A stretch of DNA of 64,000 nucleotides, taken from contig SZPC01000006.1 of the NCBI GenBank assembly GCA_030263475.1, forward strand, positions 62,001-126,000, read 5' to 3'. The notes beneath the pieces are model-generated. The model made no database searches, was not told the origin of the DNA, and was given only the letters and a program-made list of their open reading frames with translations. Source of the stretch: OLB4 sp002050165. Its GTDB lineage: Bacteria; Bacteroidota; Ignavibacteria; Tepidaquicellales; Tepidaquicellaceae. A program made the position numbers and the translations under genes. Below, one piece after another: positions 39,543 to 48,781 of this stretch; within the stretch, counting starts at the first letter, position 1; the number at the start of each line of letters is the position of its first letter.

Positions 39543-39548
39543 TATAAT
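39543..39548 (+). promoter_or_regulatory. Possible -10 hexamer of the dnaN promoter
   Basis: A perfect TATAAT hexamer lies 38 bases before the dnaN ATG. No well-spaced -35 hexamer is visible, so this rests on the -10 alone. Confidence 0.3.
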
Positions 39549-39553
39549 GGGTA

Positions 39554-39570
39554 TTTTTAGAATCTAAAAA
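39554..39570. promoter_or_regulatory. 17-bp palindrome in front of dnaN, candidate operator
   Basis: Perfect 8-base arms around one central base, TTTTTAGAATCTAAAAA, end 16 bases before the dnaN start and begin about six bases after a TATAAT. A site at this place would overlap the transcription start, which fits a repressor site. The binding factor is unknown. Confidence 0.42.
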
Positions 39571-39586
39571 CCAGAAATCCCAGCAA

Positions 39587-40729
39587 ATGAAATTTCAGAT
39601 AAACAGCGATAATTTCGTTAATGCATTATCGAAGCTCAGTTTTGTAATTCCTGCAAGAACTACCCACCCGCAACTTAATAACATTTTATTCAAATTAGAG
39701 GGAAACACGCTAACTCTTTTAGCGACCGATCTGGAAATTTTTATCCGGTGCAAATTGGAAATAGCGGGCGAGGCAGACGGGATTATAACCATAGATGCGA
39801 AGAAGCTCATCGAACTGACCAAAACACTTCCATCCGAAAACCTTATTATAGAAACCGATGATTCTAACCGGTTCAATATAAAAACCCGGAGAGGAGGATT
39901 CACTTTACCGGGTCTGAGCGCTGACGATTTTCCGGAACCCGAAGAAGAGAATTATAAAAGCAAAATTTCAATTGACGGCGGAATCCTAAGAAGCTTTTTC
40001 TCAAAAGTTATGCACGCTACATCAAGCGAGGAATTGCGTAGAAATATGAACGGTATTTTAATTGAAATTAATGGAGATGAATTAAGGGTTGTGGCAACCG
40101 ATGGTTTCAGGCTTGGGAAGATTGTCAAAAATGGTTTCAATCATCCGGATATTGCCGACAATAAAATGATTATCCCAAATAAGACGAGCACTTTGTTCAT
40201 GCGTCTTAACAATAACAATGAATGTGAAATATCATATAACGAAAACTTTATCAAGTTCTGTTTTGAAGAGATTGAAGTTTTCTCGAGGCTGATTGATGAT
40301 ATATTCCCAAATTACGATTCGGTTATTCCAAAAGACAACGATAAAACACTAAAGGTGCTCAAAAGAGATTTGGTTGACTCTTTGAGGCGGGCTGAGGTGA
40401 TTGCCGACAACGTTACCAAAAGGGTTAAGCTCGATATTAATTCTTCAGTACTGAAAATCAATTCCGTTAACTCTGAAATTGGCGCTGAAGCTGATGAATC
40501 TATAGAGTGCGAATTTTCTTCAAAGGATGGTTCTGAAAATTTTGATGAAAATCCGTTTTCAATTGCCTTCAATGCGAAGTATCTTTTGGATTGCCTGCAA
40601 CAAATAGATTCTACAGAGGTGAAGTTTACATTTTCAACTTATTCAAAAGCATCAATCGTATATCCCACCGAGAAGAATGATGACACCATTGAACAAATGG
40701 AGCTCGTCATGCCTATTAGAATGGGATGA
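39587..40729 (+). CDS. dnaN: DNA polymerase III beta subunit (sliding clamp)
   Basis: The sliding clamp tethers polymerase III to DNA. The 380-residue protein shows three clamp domains with the recognisable pieces MKFQINSDNFVNALSKLSFV, TIDAKKLIELTKTLP, FTLPGLSADDFPEP and VATDGFRLG, and the C-terminal MPIRMG ending. It heads a replication cluster dnaN-recF-dciA-gyrB. dnaA, which often precedes dnaN, is not in the window; namZ takes that place. Confidence 0.96.
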   Translation: MKFQINSDNFVNALSKLSFVIPARTTHPQLNNILFKLEGNTLTLLATDLEIFIRCKLEIAGEADGIITIDAKKLIELTKTLPSENLIIETDDSNRFNIKTRRGGFTLPGLSADDFPEPEEENYKSKISIDGGILRSFFSKVMHATSSEELRRNMNGILIEINGDELRVVATDGFRLGKIVKNGFNHPDIADNKMIIPNKTSTLFMRLNNNNECEISYNENFIKFCFEEIEVFSRLIDDIFPNYDSVIPKDNDKTLKVLKRDLVDSLRRAEVIADNVTKRVKLDINSSVLKINSVNSEIGAEADESIECEFSSKDGSENFDENPFSIAFNAKYLLDCLQQIDSTEVKFTFSTYSKASIVYPTEKNDDTIEQMELVMPIRMG

Positions 40730-40745
40730 TTTATTCTTACCTGTA

Positions 40746-41900
40746 TTGATACTTAGTAAACTCAGAATTGTTAACTTTAGAAATTATCCCGAACAGAATT
40801 TTGAATTCAGTTCACGTTTTAATTTCATTTACGGTGATAACGGTCATGGTAAAACCAATATTCTTGAGGCAATATCATTTATTACATTTGCCAAGAGTTT
40901 TTTAGGCTCTTCTGAAGCAGATTGCCTGAAGTACGGCGAAGAGTTCTTTACAATAAAAGGTTTGATTGGAAGTGAAACCGATAATTTTTCTGAAGTGCTG
41001 TTAAGTTACAAACCGGAAACCAGAAGGAACTATTTCGTAAACAATCAAAATGTTAGAAATATTTCAACTGAGATTTTTGGGCGATATCCGGTTGTATTTT
41101 TTTCACCACATAGTTTGAGCATAACTTACGGTAGCCCGGGCGAGAGGCGGAGATTTTTTGATATTTTAATTTCTCAAACAAGTCCGGTCTATCTTGATGA
41201 CCTGAGGAAACTAACGAGGATAATCCGGCAAAAAAATGTGCTGTTAAAAAATTATTTCAACCATCACAGTGATAAGAGTCAAACCGGTGGATTGCTCGAG
41301 AGTTACAACGATAAACTTGCAACGGTCGCAACTTCTGTTATACAAAGGCGTCTTGAGTTTTTGAGTGAGTTTGAAAATTTCTTTAAAGAAAATTTCAAAA
41401 TGATGGTTCCCGATTGTAGTTGTGGTTTAATAAGTTATAAATGTGAATCGCTGCCAGACCTAAGTGACTTTTCAAACGCTGATGTTCAGTTTAGGGAAGT
41501 TTTAAATTACAGGTTGGATGAAGAAATTCAACGGGGTTCGGCGATAACCGGTCCGCATCGGGATGATTTCGATTTTAAGTTACTTAAAGGTGGTGAAACA
41601 TTCGACCTGAAAAATCACGCTTCACAGGGTGAACATAAAACTTTTATAGCAGCTTTGAAATTGGCTGAATATAAATTTATTCAGGCAAAAAAAGACCGGA
41701 ATCCGATAATGCTGCTCGACGATATTCTGTCAGAACTTGATATAAACAGAGTTTCAAACATAATTGCACACTTAAAAGATTTCGGACAGATATTTCTTAC
41801 AACTACCGAAAGGAAATATCTGGATCAGATAGGGAAGTTCTATTCTGAAAATGAAATTAAAACTATCAGAGTGAACAATGGCGAAGCAAAACAAGAATAA
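40746..41900 (+). CDS. recF: DNA replication and repair protein RecF
   Basis: RecF is an SMC-like ATPase that helps load RecA at gaps. It shows LRIVNFRNY near the N-terminus, Walker A GDNGHGKTN, the signature-like SPGERRRF, SQGEHKT and Walker B IMLLDDILSELD. The frame is open from 40677, inside dnaN, but a TTG at 40746 gives the standard N-terminus and a 16-base gap after dnaN, so I placed the start there. It overlaps the DciA-like gene by 23 bases. Confidence 0.92.
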   Translation: MILSKLRIVNFRNYPEQNFEFSSRFNFIYGDNGHGKTNILEAISFITFAKSFLGSSEADCLKYGEEFFTIKGLIGSETDNFSEVLLSYKPETRRNYFVNNQNVRNISTEIFGRYPVVFFSPHSLSITYGSPGERRRFFDILISQTSPVYLDDLRKLTRIIRQKNVLLKNYFNHHSDKSQTGGLLESYNDKLATVATSVIQRRLEFLSEFENFFKENFKMMVPDCSCGLISYKCESLPDLSDFSNADVQFREVLNYRLDEEIQRGSAITGPHRDDFDFKLLKGGETFDLKNHASQGEHKTFIAALKLAEYKFIQAKKDRNPIMLLDDILSELDINRVSNIIAHLKDFGQIFLTTTERKYLDQIGKFYSENEIKTIRVNNGEAKQE

Positions 41901-42213
41901 GAACACGAAATTTAATTTAAGTAAACGGATCGGCAAGACAGTTGAAATCGGAACGGAGATTGAAAATATTCTGGAATATTACAATCTGGACGATAAGATG
42001 GAAGAACTGAAAATTCTTAATGTCTGGAAGGAATGTGTTGGTGATTCAATATCTAAATATACTACTCCTGTCGGGTTAAGGGATAATAAGCTCCTCATAA
42101 ATGCAGAGGACGCAACCTGGCGATTTGAGCTTGCATCAAGAAAAAATGAAATTATACATAAGCTCAATACTTATTTACAAAAGAAGGAAATTAAAGAAAT
42201 AGTTTTTATATGA
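41878..42213 (+). CDS. DUF721 protein, DciA-like helicase loader
   Basis: A 111-residue protein of the DUF721 family. The typical core is visible: WKECVGDSISKYTTPVGLRDNKLLINAEDATWRFELA. In many bacteria lacking DnaC, DUF721 proteins (DciA) help load the DnaB helicase at origins. The basic N-terminus is short. Its place between recF and gyrB, overlapping both, is the conserved setting for this family. I assign family with confidence and loader function by inference. Confidence 0.85.
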   Translation: MAKQNKNKNTKFNLSKRIGKTVEIGTEIENILEYYNLDDKMEELKILNVWKECVGDSISKYTTPVGLRDNKLLINAEDATWRFELASRKNEIIHKLNTYLQKKEIKEIVFI

Positions 42214-44210
42214 CAGAAAAAGAAAAAAAATCTCACCTATATCAGGAAAGCGATATAAAAGTTCTTAAAGGTCTTGAGCACGTAAGGAAACGTCCGGCGA
42301 TGTATATCGGAGATGTCTCGTCCAGAGGATTGCATCACCTGGTTTATGAAGTTGTGGATAACGCAATTGACGAAGCTCTTGCGGGATTTTGCAATAAAAT
42401 AATCCTGACTATTAATAAAGACGGTTCAGTTACGGTTGAAGATAACGGTCGTGGTATTCCGACGGGGCTTCACCCTACTGAAAAGAAATCAACACTTGAA
42501 GTTGTCATGACGCAGTTAAATGCGGGCGGGAAATTTGATCGTTCGTCTTACAAAGTGTCCGGTGGTTTGCACGGAGTCGGTGTTTCAGTTGTAAATGCAT
42601 TGAGCGAGTGGATGGAGGTTGAAGTTTATCGCGACGGAAAAATTCATTATCAAAAATATAAACGCGGCGAACCTGTTGGCAATGTAGAAGAAACCGGGAA
42701 GGTAAAACAAAAAACAGGAACGCGCGTAACGTTTCTCCCTGACAAAGAAATTTTTAAACTTGGCATTAATTTCAAGTATTCTACTCTCGAAGCTCGCCTT
42801 CGTGAACTCGCATACCTGAATAAAGGCATTACGATAAAGATTGCAGATGAAGCCGAAGGGAAACAGGATGAATTCCATTTCAAAGGCGGAATAATAGATT
42901 TTGTGAAGTATCTTGACGAAGGGCAGAAATCAATTTCAGGAAAACCGATCTATCTCACGGCTGAGCGTGAAAATGTAATTATCGAAGTTGCTTTTCAATA
43001 CAATGAATCATATAACGAGAACATTAATACCTTCGTGAACAATATTAATACTCACGAAGGTGGAACGCACCTAGAAGGATTTAAGTCGGCGCTTACCAGA
43101 ACACTGAACAATTTCGGCACGAAGAATAATATTATTAAGACCGATAAAATTACATTAACAGGAGACGATTTTCGTGAGGGTATAACGGCGGTAATAAGTG
43201 TTAAAGTACCTGAACCACAATTTGAAGGACAGACTAAAACAAAGTTAGGTAACAGTGAGGTAAAGGGGATCGTACAATCAATCTGTAATGAGCAGCTAAG
43301 CGATTATCTTGAAGAAAATCCATCGGTGGCAAAAAAGATTTTGGAGAAATGTATTCTGGCAGCTGAAGCAAGAATGGCTGCCCGGAATGCACGTGAACTT
43401 GCCAGACGGAAGAATGCACTTGAGATTTCAGGGTTACCCGGAAAGTTAGCAGACTGTTCAATTACTGACCCGCAACAATGCGAAATCTATCTTGTCGAGG
43501 GAGATTCAGCAGGAGGTTCGGCAAAGCAAGGGCGAGACAGGCGGTTTCAAGCTATCCTTCCTCTCAAAGGAAAAATTCTCAACGTTGAGAAAGCAAGATT
43601 AAATAAAATTTACGAAAACGAGGAAATCAAATCCATCGTTACTGCAATTGGCGCCGGATTGCGAGGCTCCGATGAATATGACGATTCAAAAGTCCGATAT
43701 GGGAAAATTATTTTGATGTGTGACGCGGACGTTGACGGCTCACATATCAGAACGCTCTTGCTGACTTTCTTCTACAGGTATATGCGGGAAATTATAGAAT
43801 CAGGGAAATTGTACCTTGCGCAGCCTCCGTTGTACAAAATTAAAAAGGGTAAACAGGAATGGTATGCGTATAATGAATCCGAAAGAGATGAGATTTTAAA
43901 ATCGCTAAAAGTAAAAAAAGATGAGATTGTAAATACAGAAGAGCAACCGGAAGAAACTGAAGGTGAACCGGAAGAGGATAAACAGTCGCCAAGGAATGTT
44001 ATAATTTCACGGTTTAAAGGTCTTGGTGAAATGAATCCGGAACAACTATGGGCAACGACTATGAACCCGGAAACAAGAACTATTATACAAGTTACAAACG
44101 AAAATGCGGCAGCTGCTGATAAGATATTCAGAATTCTCATGGGTGAAGAAGTAGAACCCAGACGAAAGTTTATAGAGGAAAATGCAAGGTATGCCAATAT
44201 TGATGCGTAA
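42210..44210 (+). CDS. gyrB: DNA gyrase subunit B
   Basis: GyrB is the ATPase subunit that drives negative supercoiling. The 666-residue protein has the GHKL ATPase domain (RPAMYIGDV, VVDNAIDEALAG, GGLHGVGVSVVNALS), a transducer domain, the TOPRIM motif EGDSAGGSAKQGRDRRFQA, DADVDGSHIRTLLL and the C-terminal tail. A short acidic insert rich in Glu and Pro lies near residues 570-590. It starts with ATGA over the DciA-like stop. ParE is the alternative, but the gene context favours gyrB. Confidence 0.95.
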   Translation: MTEKEKKSHLYQESDIKVLKGLEHVRKRPAMYIGDVSSRGLHHLVYEVVDNAIDEALAGFCNKIILTINKDGSVTVEDNGRGIPTGLHPTEKKSTLEVVMTQLNAGGKFDRSSYKVSGGLHGVGVSVVNALSEWMEVEVYRDGKIHYQKYKRGEPVGNVEETGKVKQKTGTRVTFLPDKEIFKLGINFKYSTLEARLRELAYLNKGITIKIADEAEGKQDEFHFKGGIIDFVKYLDEGQKSISGKPIYLTAERENVIIEVAFQYNESYNENINTFVNNINTHEGGTHLEGFKSALTRTLNNFGTKNNIIKTDKITLTGDDFREGITAVISVKVPEPQFEGQTKTKLGNSEVKGIVQSICNEQLSDYLEENPSVAKKILEKCILAAEARMAARNARELARRKNALEISGLPGKLADCSITDPQQCEIYLVEGDSAGGSAKQGRDRRFQAILPLKGKILNVEKARLNKIYENEEIKSIVTAIGAGLRGSDEYDDSKVRYGKIILMCDADVDGSHIRTLLLTFFYRYMREIIESGKLYLAQPPLYKIKKGKQEWYAYNESERDEILKSLKVKKDEIVNTEEQPEETEGEPEEDKQSPRNVIISRFKGLGEMNPEQLWATTMNPETRTIIQVTNENAAAADKIFRILMGEEVEPRRKFIEENARYANIDA

Positions 44211-44916
44211 GCTTCCGTTACTTGTATTTATTGTTTTCAGTGTGTCAGCTAATGCTCAAGACATCCCGGACAAAAAAATCATCCCGTTTGAGCAACAGAA
44301 TAAGAAAAGTAATTTTATTTCAGTTTATACAGGGATGTTAGTTGATATTTCATCCGGCACGAACCTGAAAGAATATATTGAGACCCGATTACCAGGATAC
44401 AGCAATCTGCCAAATGACCAGACTTTATCAACGTTTGCTACCGGATTCGGTTTTTTTGCCGGAGGTGATTTCCAGATTTCAAAATCAATTTCAGTAAAGA
44501 TTGATTACTCTTACAGGGTAAAAGATATTTCAGTTGATGCAATTCCAAATCATACGTATTCAGTTTTCACTCATCGCCCGTCAATAGGAATTAATTACAT
44601 CATACCTGAGAATTACGCTTTCATAAAGTTTGGCGGTTCGGTAAGCTATGGTGTGAGTAATTTCAGGCGGAAAGAATTCGGACTCGAGAGTAATTTCACC
44701 GGTTATACTCTGGGGTTCAATCTCGATTTAATGCTTAATCTTCAGCTGAGCAATATGCTCGCAGTATATTTTGGCGGAAGTTTAACCGGTGATACCGGCG
44801 GAAAGTTAAAGGATGAGAGCGGAACAGTATTGATTAATCCTAAAAATGGCAACGAAGTTGATTTGAGTAGTTTCGGCGCAGGTTTAAAAATCGGACTAAA
44901 TGTGTATATTTTTTGA
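44203..44916 (+). CDS. Outer-membrane beta-barrel protein of unknown function
   Basis: A 237-residue exported protein starting MRKLPLLVFIVFSVSANAQ, a clean signal peptide. The rest alternates polar and aromatic or hydrophobic residues and contains glycine-rich turns (YGVSNFRRKEFG, NLQLSNMLAVYFGGSLTGD), ending in aromatic Phe, as in small porin-type or OmpA-like barrels. The frame opens at 44182 but the ATG at 44203 is the natural start and overlaps the gyrB stop by eight bases. No specific function can be assigned. Confidence 0.7.
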   Translation: MRKLPLLVFIVFSVSANAQDIPDKKIIPFEQQNKKSNFISVYTGMLVDISSGTNLKEYIETRLPGYSNLPNDQTLSTFATGFGFFAGGDFQISKSISVKIDYSYRVKDISVDAIPNHTYSVFTHRPSIGINYIIPENYAFIKFGGSVSYGVSNFRRKEFGLESNFTGYTLGFNLDLMLNLQLSNMLAVYFGGSLTGDTGGKLKDESGTVLINPKNGNEVDLSSFGAGLKIGLNVYIF

Positions 44917-44933
44917 GAAGGAAAGAATAACAA

Positions 44934-45821
44934 TTGGAAGAAATTTTCAAAGCAGTAATTTACGGAATAATTCAGGGAGCTACCGAGTTTATCCCGATTA
45001 GCAGTTCGGCGCATTTGCGGGTGTTTCCTGCACTTATGGGTTGGGAAGATGAAGGCGCTGCATTCACCGCAGTTATTCAGTTGGGTACACTGATTGCAAC
45101 TTTGATTTATTTCAAAGGTGACATAGCAAACCTCACTAAGGGATTTCTTGCAGCGTATAAAAAGCGGGATTTTCTATCCAATCCGGAATCAAGAATTTTC
45201 ATTTTAATTGCAATCGGAACAATTCCGATTATCATCGCCGGACTTGCTTTTAAAAAGTTTATTACCGGTGAAGCAAGGGGATTGTACGTAATCAGCGCAT
45301 CACTTATAGTCCTTGCTGTTTTTCTTTTTGTTGCGGAGAAAATTTCCTTAAAAGAAAAAGATATAAAAGATATAAGTATAAAAGACGGATTAATCATCGG
45401 TATTGCACAGGCACTTGCGTTAATTCCGGGAAGTTCGAGGAGTGGTGTAACTATAACTGCCGGACTCTTCTGCGGTCTGAAACGAGATGTAACCGCCCGG
45501 TATTCTTTTTTGCTTAGTATTCCCGCTATTGCCTTGAGCGGTTTATATCAACTTTATGATGAACGCCATGCAATTCTTGAAGAAAATTTTCTGGAAATTA
45601 TCGTTGCGACTTTAGTATCGGGAATAGTCGGTTACCTTTCGATAGATTTCCTCATCAAATATCTTAAAAAGAACAGCAATCTCATTTTCATTATTTATAG
45701 AATAATTCTCGGGCTAATCATTATTATTTTACTTCAGGCAGGTAAACTGACAAACCTTGATCCACGTGATGTTGCAGCCAGAAAGCCTGTTAACAAACAT
45801 TTCGTGTATTTTCATAAATAG
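44934..45821 (+). CDS. uppP: Undecaprenyl-diphosphatase
   Basis: UppP (BacA) removes a phosphate from undecaprenyl pyrophosphate in the inner membrane, recycling the lipid carrier for peptidoglycan and other glycans. The 295-residue polytopic protein has GATEFIPISSSAHLRV and the second motif PGSSRSGVTI. The first motif has Ala where many members have Gly (SSSGHL), a variant also known in other phyla. The start is TTG, preceded by the purine-rich GAGAAGGAAAG. It lies 17 bases after the outer-membrane protein gene. Confidence 0.93.
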   Translation: MEEIFKAVIYGIIQGATEFIPISSSAHLRVFPALMGWEDEGAAFTAVIQLGTLIATLIYFKGDIANLTKGFLAAYKKRDFLSNPESRIFILIAIGTIPIIIAGLAFKKFITGEARGLYVISASLIVLAVFLFVAEKISLKEKDIKDISIKDGLIIGIAQALALIPGSSRSGVTITAGLFCGLKRDVTARYSFLLSIPAIALSGLYQLYDERHAILEENFLEIIVATLVSGIVGYLSIDFLIKYLKKNSNLIFIIYRIILGLIIIILLQAGKLTNLDPRDVAARKPVNKHFVYFHK

Positions 45822-45843
45822 CACACGGTTTAAGCCGTGCGCT
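45820..45843. terminator. Hairpin between convergent uppP and tpl
   Basis: Nine-base arms with one mismatch (45820-45828 and 45835-45843) close on a 6-nt loop and overlap the uppP stop. Neither side has a long T-run, so it may act in both directions but weakly. Confidence 0.45.
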
Positions 45844-45855
45844 ATGAAAATTCAA

Positions 45856-47229
45856 TTATATCCTTTCAAACCTTGCCTGGAAGAACCGCAGATATTTCGG
45901 TTCATAAACCATTTTCAATCCCTTGATAGATTCTCTCTTTTCGTAAACCGATAGAACTGATTCGCTAACAACGTCCATGTGAGCCTGGGTGTAAACCCTT
46001 CTTGGAATTGTAAACCTTACAAGTTCGAGTTTCGGGTAATAATTCGTGCCATCGGGTTTTCTTCCCGCAGATACGATCCCGCGTTCCATAGTTCTTACGC
46101 CTGAATCAATGTAAATCTCCGCAGCGAGCGTTTGTGCGGGAAATTCATCCTGACTCAAATGCGGTAGAAATTTTCTTGCGTTGACAAATACACCGTGTCC
46201 GCCGATAGGTTTAACAATCGGAATGCCATAGCTCAACATTTTCTCTCCGAGATATTCAACCTGACCTATTCTGGCGCTGATGTGGTTGTCGTCAATGCTC
46301 TCCGCAATTCCAATCGCCATAGCTTCCATATCCCTGCCTGCGAGACCGCCGTAAGTATGCAATCCTTCAAATACAACAACGAGGTTTCTCGCTTCTTCAA
46401 AGATATCCCAATCGTTTATTGCAAGGAATCCACCGATGTTTACCAGGGCATCTTTCTTTGCGCTCATCGTTGCGCCGTCCGTGAGGTCACAAATTTCACG
46501 TACAATTTGCGCAATTGATTTATCTTTGTACCCTTCCTCTTTTTGCTGGATGAAGTAAGCGTTCTCTGCAACCCTTGTCATATCGTGGATTACCTTAATA
46601 CCTTTTTCGTTTGTATAATCTCTGAGCGCCTTTAGATTTGCTATGCTGACCGGTTGTCCGCCCGCCATATTGACGTTAGTCGCGATACACACGTAAGGAA
46701 TTTTGTCAGTACCGTGGACTTTTACCAGTTTATCTAATTTCTCAAGGTCAACGTTCCCTTTGAATTCAAATTCGTTGTCGGGATCGTGCGCCTCGTCTAT
46801 TATAATATCGGCGAATGTACCACCTGCCATTTCCTGATGCAGCCTCGTTGTGGTGAAATACATATTCCCCGGAACAACATCGCCCGGTTTAATCATTATT
46901 TGTGACAGAATATGTTCAGCGCCCCTGCCTTGATGTGTAGGGACTATATATTTATAACCGTAGTATTTATGAATAGCATCTTCAAGGTGATAATAATTTC
47001 TGCTACCTGCGTACGCTTCATCACCCCGCAGAAGTCCTGCCCATTGCTGATCGCTCATTGCTGATGTTCCGCTATCGGTAAGAAGGTCAATATAAACATC
47101 CTCTGATCTAAGCAGGAAAGTATTGAAACCGGCTTCTGAGATTGCCTTCTCCCTGTCTTCACGTGATGTTGATTTTATAAGTTCAACCATTTTAATTTTA
47201 AATGGCTCTGCCCATGATCTGTGTTTCAT
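45856..47229 (-). CDS. tpl: Tyrosine phenol-lyase
   Basis: This PLP enzyme cleaves tyrosine to phenol, pyruvate and ammonia. The 457-residue protein matches Citrobacter TPL with a constant offset of two: PLP lysine K259 (K257) in MSAKKDALVNIGG, T126 (T124) in MYFTTTRLHQE, R383 (R381) in MERGIVSAGR, and F450 (F448) in LRFFQARF. These three specificity residues are Thr, Arg and Phe in TPL but Asp, Ile and His in tryptophanase. It lies 33 bases after the tryptophanase gene on the same strand. Confidence 0.9.
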   Translation of the reverse strand: MKHRSWAEPFKIKMVELIKSTSREDREKAISEAGFNTFLLRSEDVYIDLLTDSGTSAMSDQQWAGLLRGDEAYAGSRNYYHLEDAIHKYYGYKYIVPTHQGRGAEHILSQIMIKPGDVVPGNMYFTTTRLHQEMAGGTFADIIIDEAHDPDNEFEFKGNVDLEKLDKLVKVHGTDKIPYVCIATNVNMAGGQPVSIANLKALRDYTNEKGIKVIHDMTRVAENAYFIQQKEEGYKDKSIAQIVREICDLTDGATMSAKKDALVNIGGFLAINDWDIFEEARNLVVVFEGLHTYGGLAGRDMEAMAIGIAESIDDNHISARIGQVEYLGEKMLSYGIPIVKPIGGHGVFVNARKFLPHLSQDEFPAQTLAAEIYIDSGVRTMERGIVSAGRKPDGTNYYPKLELVRFTIPRRVYTQAHMDVVSESVLSVYEKRESIKGLKMVYEPKYLRFFQARFERI

Positions 47230-47262
47230 ATTTTAAAATTGGATTTATTAATATTTTGAAAA

Positions 47263-48639
47263 TTATAGTTGTTTAAATTTTGCGGTGAAGTGCCGCAAGA
47301 ACTCGGGTTCGTATGTTATCTCAAGTCCCTTTGTTGAATCCTTATTTTCAATGAGCTTTGAGAAAACCTCAATTACATATTCAATGTGGCTTTGGGTATA
47401 AACCCTGCGTGGAATTGCAAGTCTTACGAGTTCCATTGGCGCAGGTATCAGCTGTGAATTTTCATCATATTTACCAAACATAACCGAACCAATTTCTACC
47501 GACCTAACGCCACCAACAAGGTATAACTGGCATACAAGCGCCTGCCCCGGAAACTGGTGAACCGGTATGTGAGGATAAAACTCTTTCGCGTCAACGTAAA
47601 CCGCATGACCGCCGATGGGTTTAATAATCGGCACACCAAGTCGTGAAATATTTTCGCCAAGATACTCAGTACTCTTTATTCTGTATTTCAGGTAATCATA
47701 ATCGAAAACTTCCGTGAGACCAATCGCAATTGCTTCCATATCGCGCCCGGATAGACCGCCGTAAGTTGTGAACCCTTCAGTTATTATCAGTAGGTTCATG
47801 CACGCGTTTGAAAGTTTTTCATCTTTTAGCGCGATGAATCCACCCATATTAACGAGACCGTCTTTCTTTGCGCTCATTACAGCTCCGTCGCAGAAGGAGA
47901 ACATGAGTTTGGCGATTTCTTTATATGACATATCAGCATATCCTTCTTCGCGATGATTTATATAATAAGCATTCTCTGCAACGCGGCAACAATCGAGAAT
48001 GAGCAATATACCGTTCTGTTTGCATATTTGGCTGACTTCTTTAACGTTTGCCATGCTGACCGGTTGTCCGCCACCACTGTTATTTGTAACTGTAATAATT
48101 ACAGCGCCGATATTTCCCTGCTTGTGTGTATTGATAAGTTCCTGAAGTTTACCAGTATCCATATTTCCCTTAAACGGGTGATACAGGGAAGGGTGATTAG
48201 ATTCTTCAATGGGGATATCAATAGCCTGAGCGCCGGTATATTCAATATTTGCGCGCGTAGTATCAAAATGCGTGTTGCTGATAAAAATTTTATTTTCGCC
48301 TCCGAGCGTACCGTAAAGTATCCGTTCACCGGCTCTGCCCTGATGGGTTGGGAGAATATAATCAAACCCTGTAAGATCTTTGATCACATGTTCCATTTTT
48401 GCCCAACTTTTTGATCCTGCGTAAGATTCATCGCCGGTCATTACACCAGCCCATTGATCAGCGCTCATTGCGGAAGTGCCGCTATCAGTCAGCATATCAA
48501 TAATGACCTCATCAGATGAAAGTTTAAACGGATTGTAAAAAGCCTTTTCCAGGTATTTGGCCCGCTCTTCCGGAGTTGACATAAAAATCGGTTCGACCGT
48601 TTTAATTTTGAACGGTTCAATAATTGTTTTAAATGACAT
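47263..48639 (-). CDS. tnaA: Tryptophanase
   Basis: This PLP lyase converts tryptophan to indole, pyruvate and ammonia. The 458-residue protein is a paralog of the adjacent tyrosine phenol-lyase and aligns without gaps at the key sites: D126 in THFDTTRA (E. coli D137), K259 in MSAKKDGLVNMGG, I383 in VEIGSVMFGK, and H450 in LRHFTAKF (E. coli H463). All three specificity residues are of tryptophanase type. No TnaC-like leader peptide or TnaB permease is visible around it. It lies 142 bases downstream of the rhomboid gene. Confidence 0.88.
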   Translation of the reverse strand: MSFKTIIEPFKIKTVEPIFMSTPEERAKYLEKAFYNPFKLSSDEVIIDMLTDSGTSAMSADQWAGVMTGDESYAGSKSWAKMEHVIKDLTGFDYILPTHQGRAGERILYGTLGGENKIFISNTHFDTTRANIEYTGAQAIDIPIEESNHPSLYHPFKGNMDTGKLQELINTHKQGNIGAVIITVTNNSGGGQPVSMANVKEVSQICKQNGILLILDCCRVAENAYYINHREEGYADMSYKEIAKLMFSFCDGAVMSAKKDGLVNMGGFIALKDEKLSNACMNLLIITEGFTTYGGLSGRDMEAIAIGLTEVFDYDYLKYRIKSTEYLGENISRLGVPIIKPIGGHAVYVDAKEFYPHIPVHQFPGQALVCQLYLVGGVRSVEIGSVMFGKYDENSQLIPAPMELVRLAIPRRVYTQSHIEYVIEVFSKLIENKDSTKGLEITYEPEFLRHFTAKFKQL

Positions 48640-48781
48640 GGCAAGAAAAATTTAATAAGTGAAAAATATTTACCGCAGATAAACCGGCGTTGATATAATA
48701 CCTTCTGAAGTTTTGAACGGTAAACGGGTTGAATTGATTTAATAATGAAACAGACAAATAATCAGATGGATGATAAAATAT

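Larger units (their letters stand above)
39266..39586. other. Intergenic region upstream of dnaN
   Basis: These 321 bases lie between namZ and dnaN. They are AT-rich and hold no plausible gene. A 6-bp inverted repeat (39437-39458) near the middle and a strong palindrome at 39554-39570 are the only structures I see. No DnaA-box cluster is present, so this is not an obvious replication origin although dnaN-recF-gyrB often lie near one. Confidence 0.6.

Noticed and set aside
40677..40745. recF starting at 40677 inside dnaN
   Set aside because: The added 23 residues do not resemble any RecF N-terminus, while a TTG at 40746 gives the standard one.
4450..42361. Perfect DnaA-box nonamers (TTATCCACA or its complement) at 4450, 7527, 20439, 32185 and 42353 as signs of an origin
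   Set aside because: They are single and far apart, four of the five lie inside coding sequence, and none clusters near dnaN. A handful is not far from chance in 64 kb.
48640..48781. TnaC-like leader peptide upstream of tnaA
   Set aside because: No short frame with a critical Trp and Pro arrangement is visible on the minus strand in this gap.
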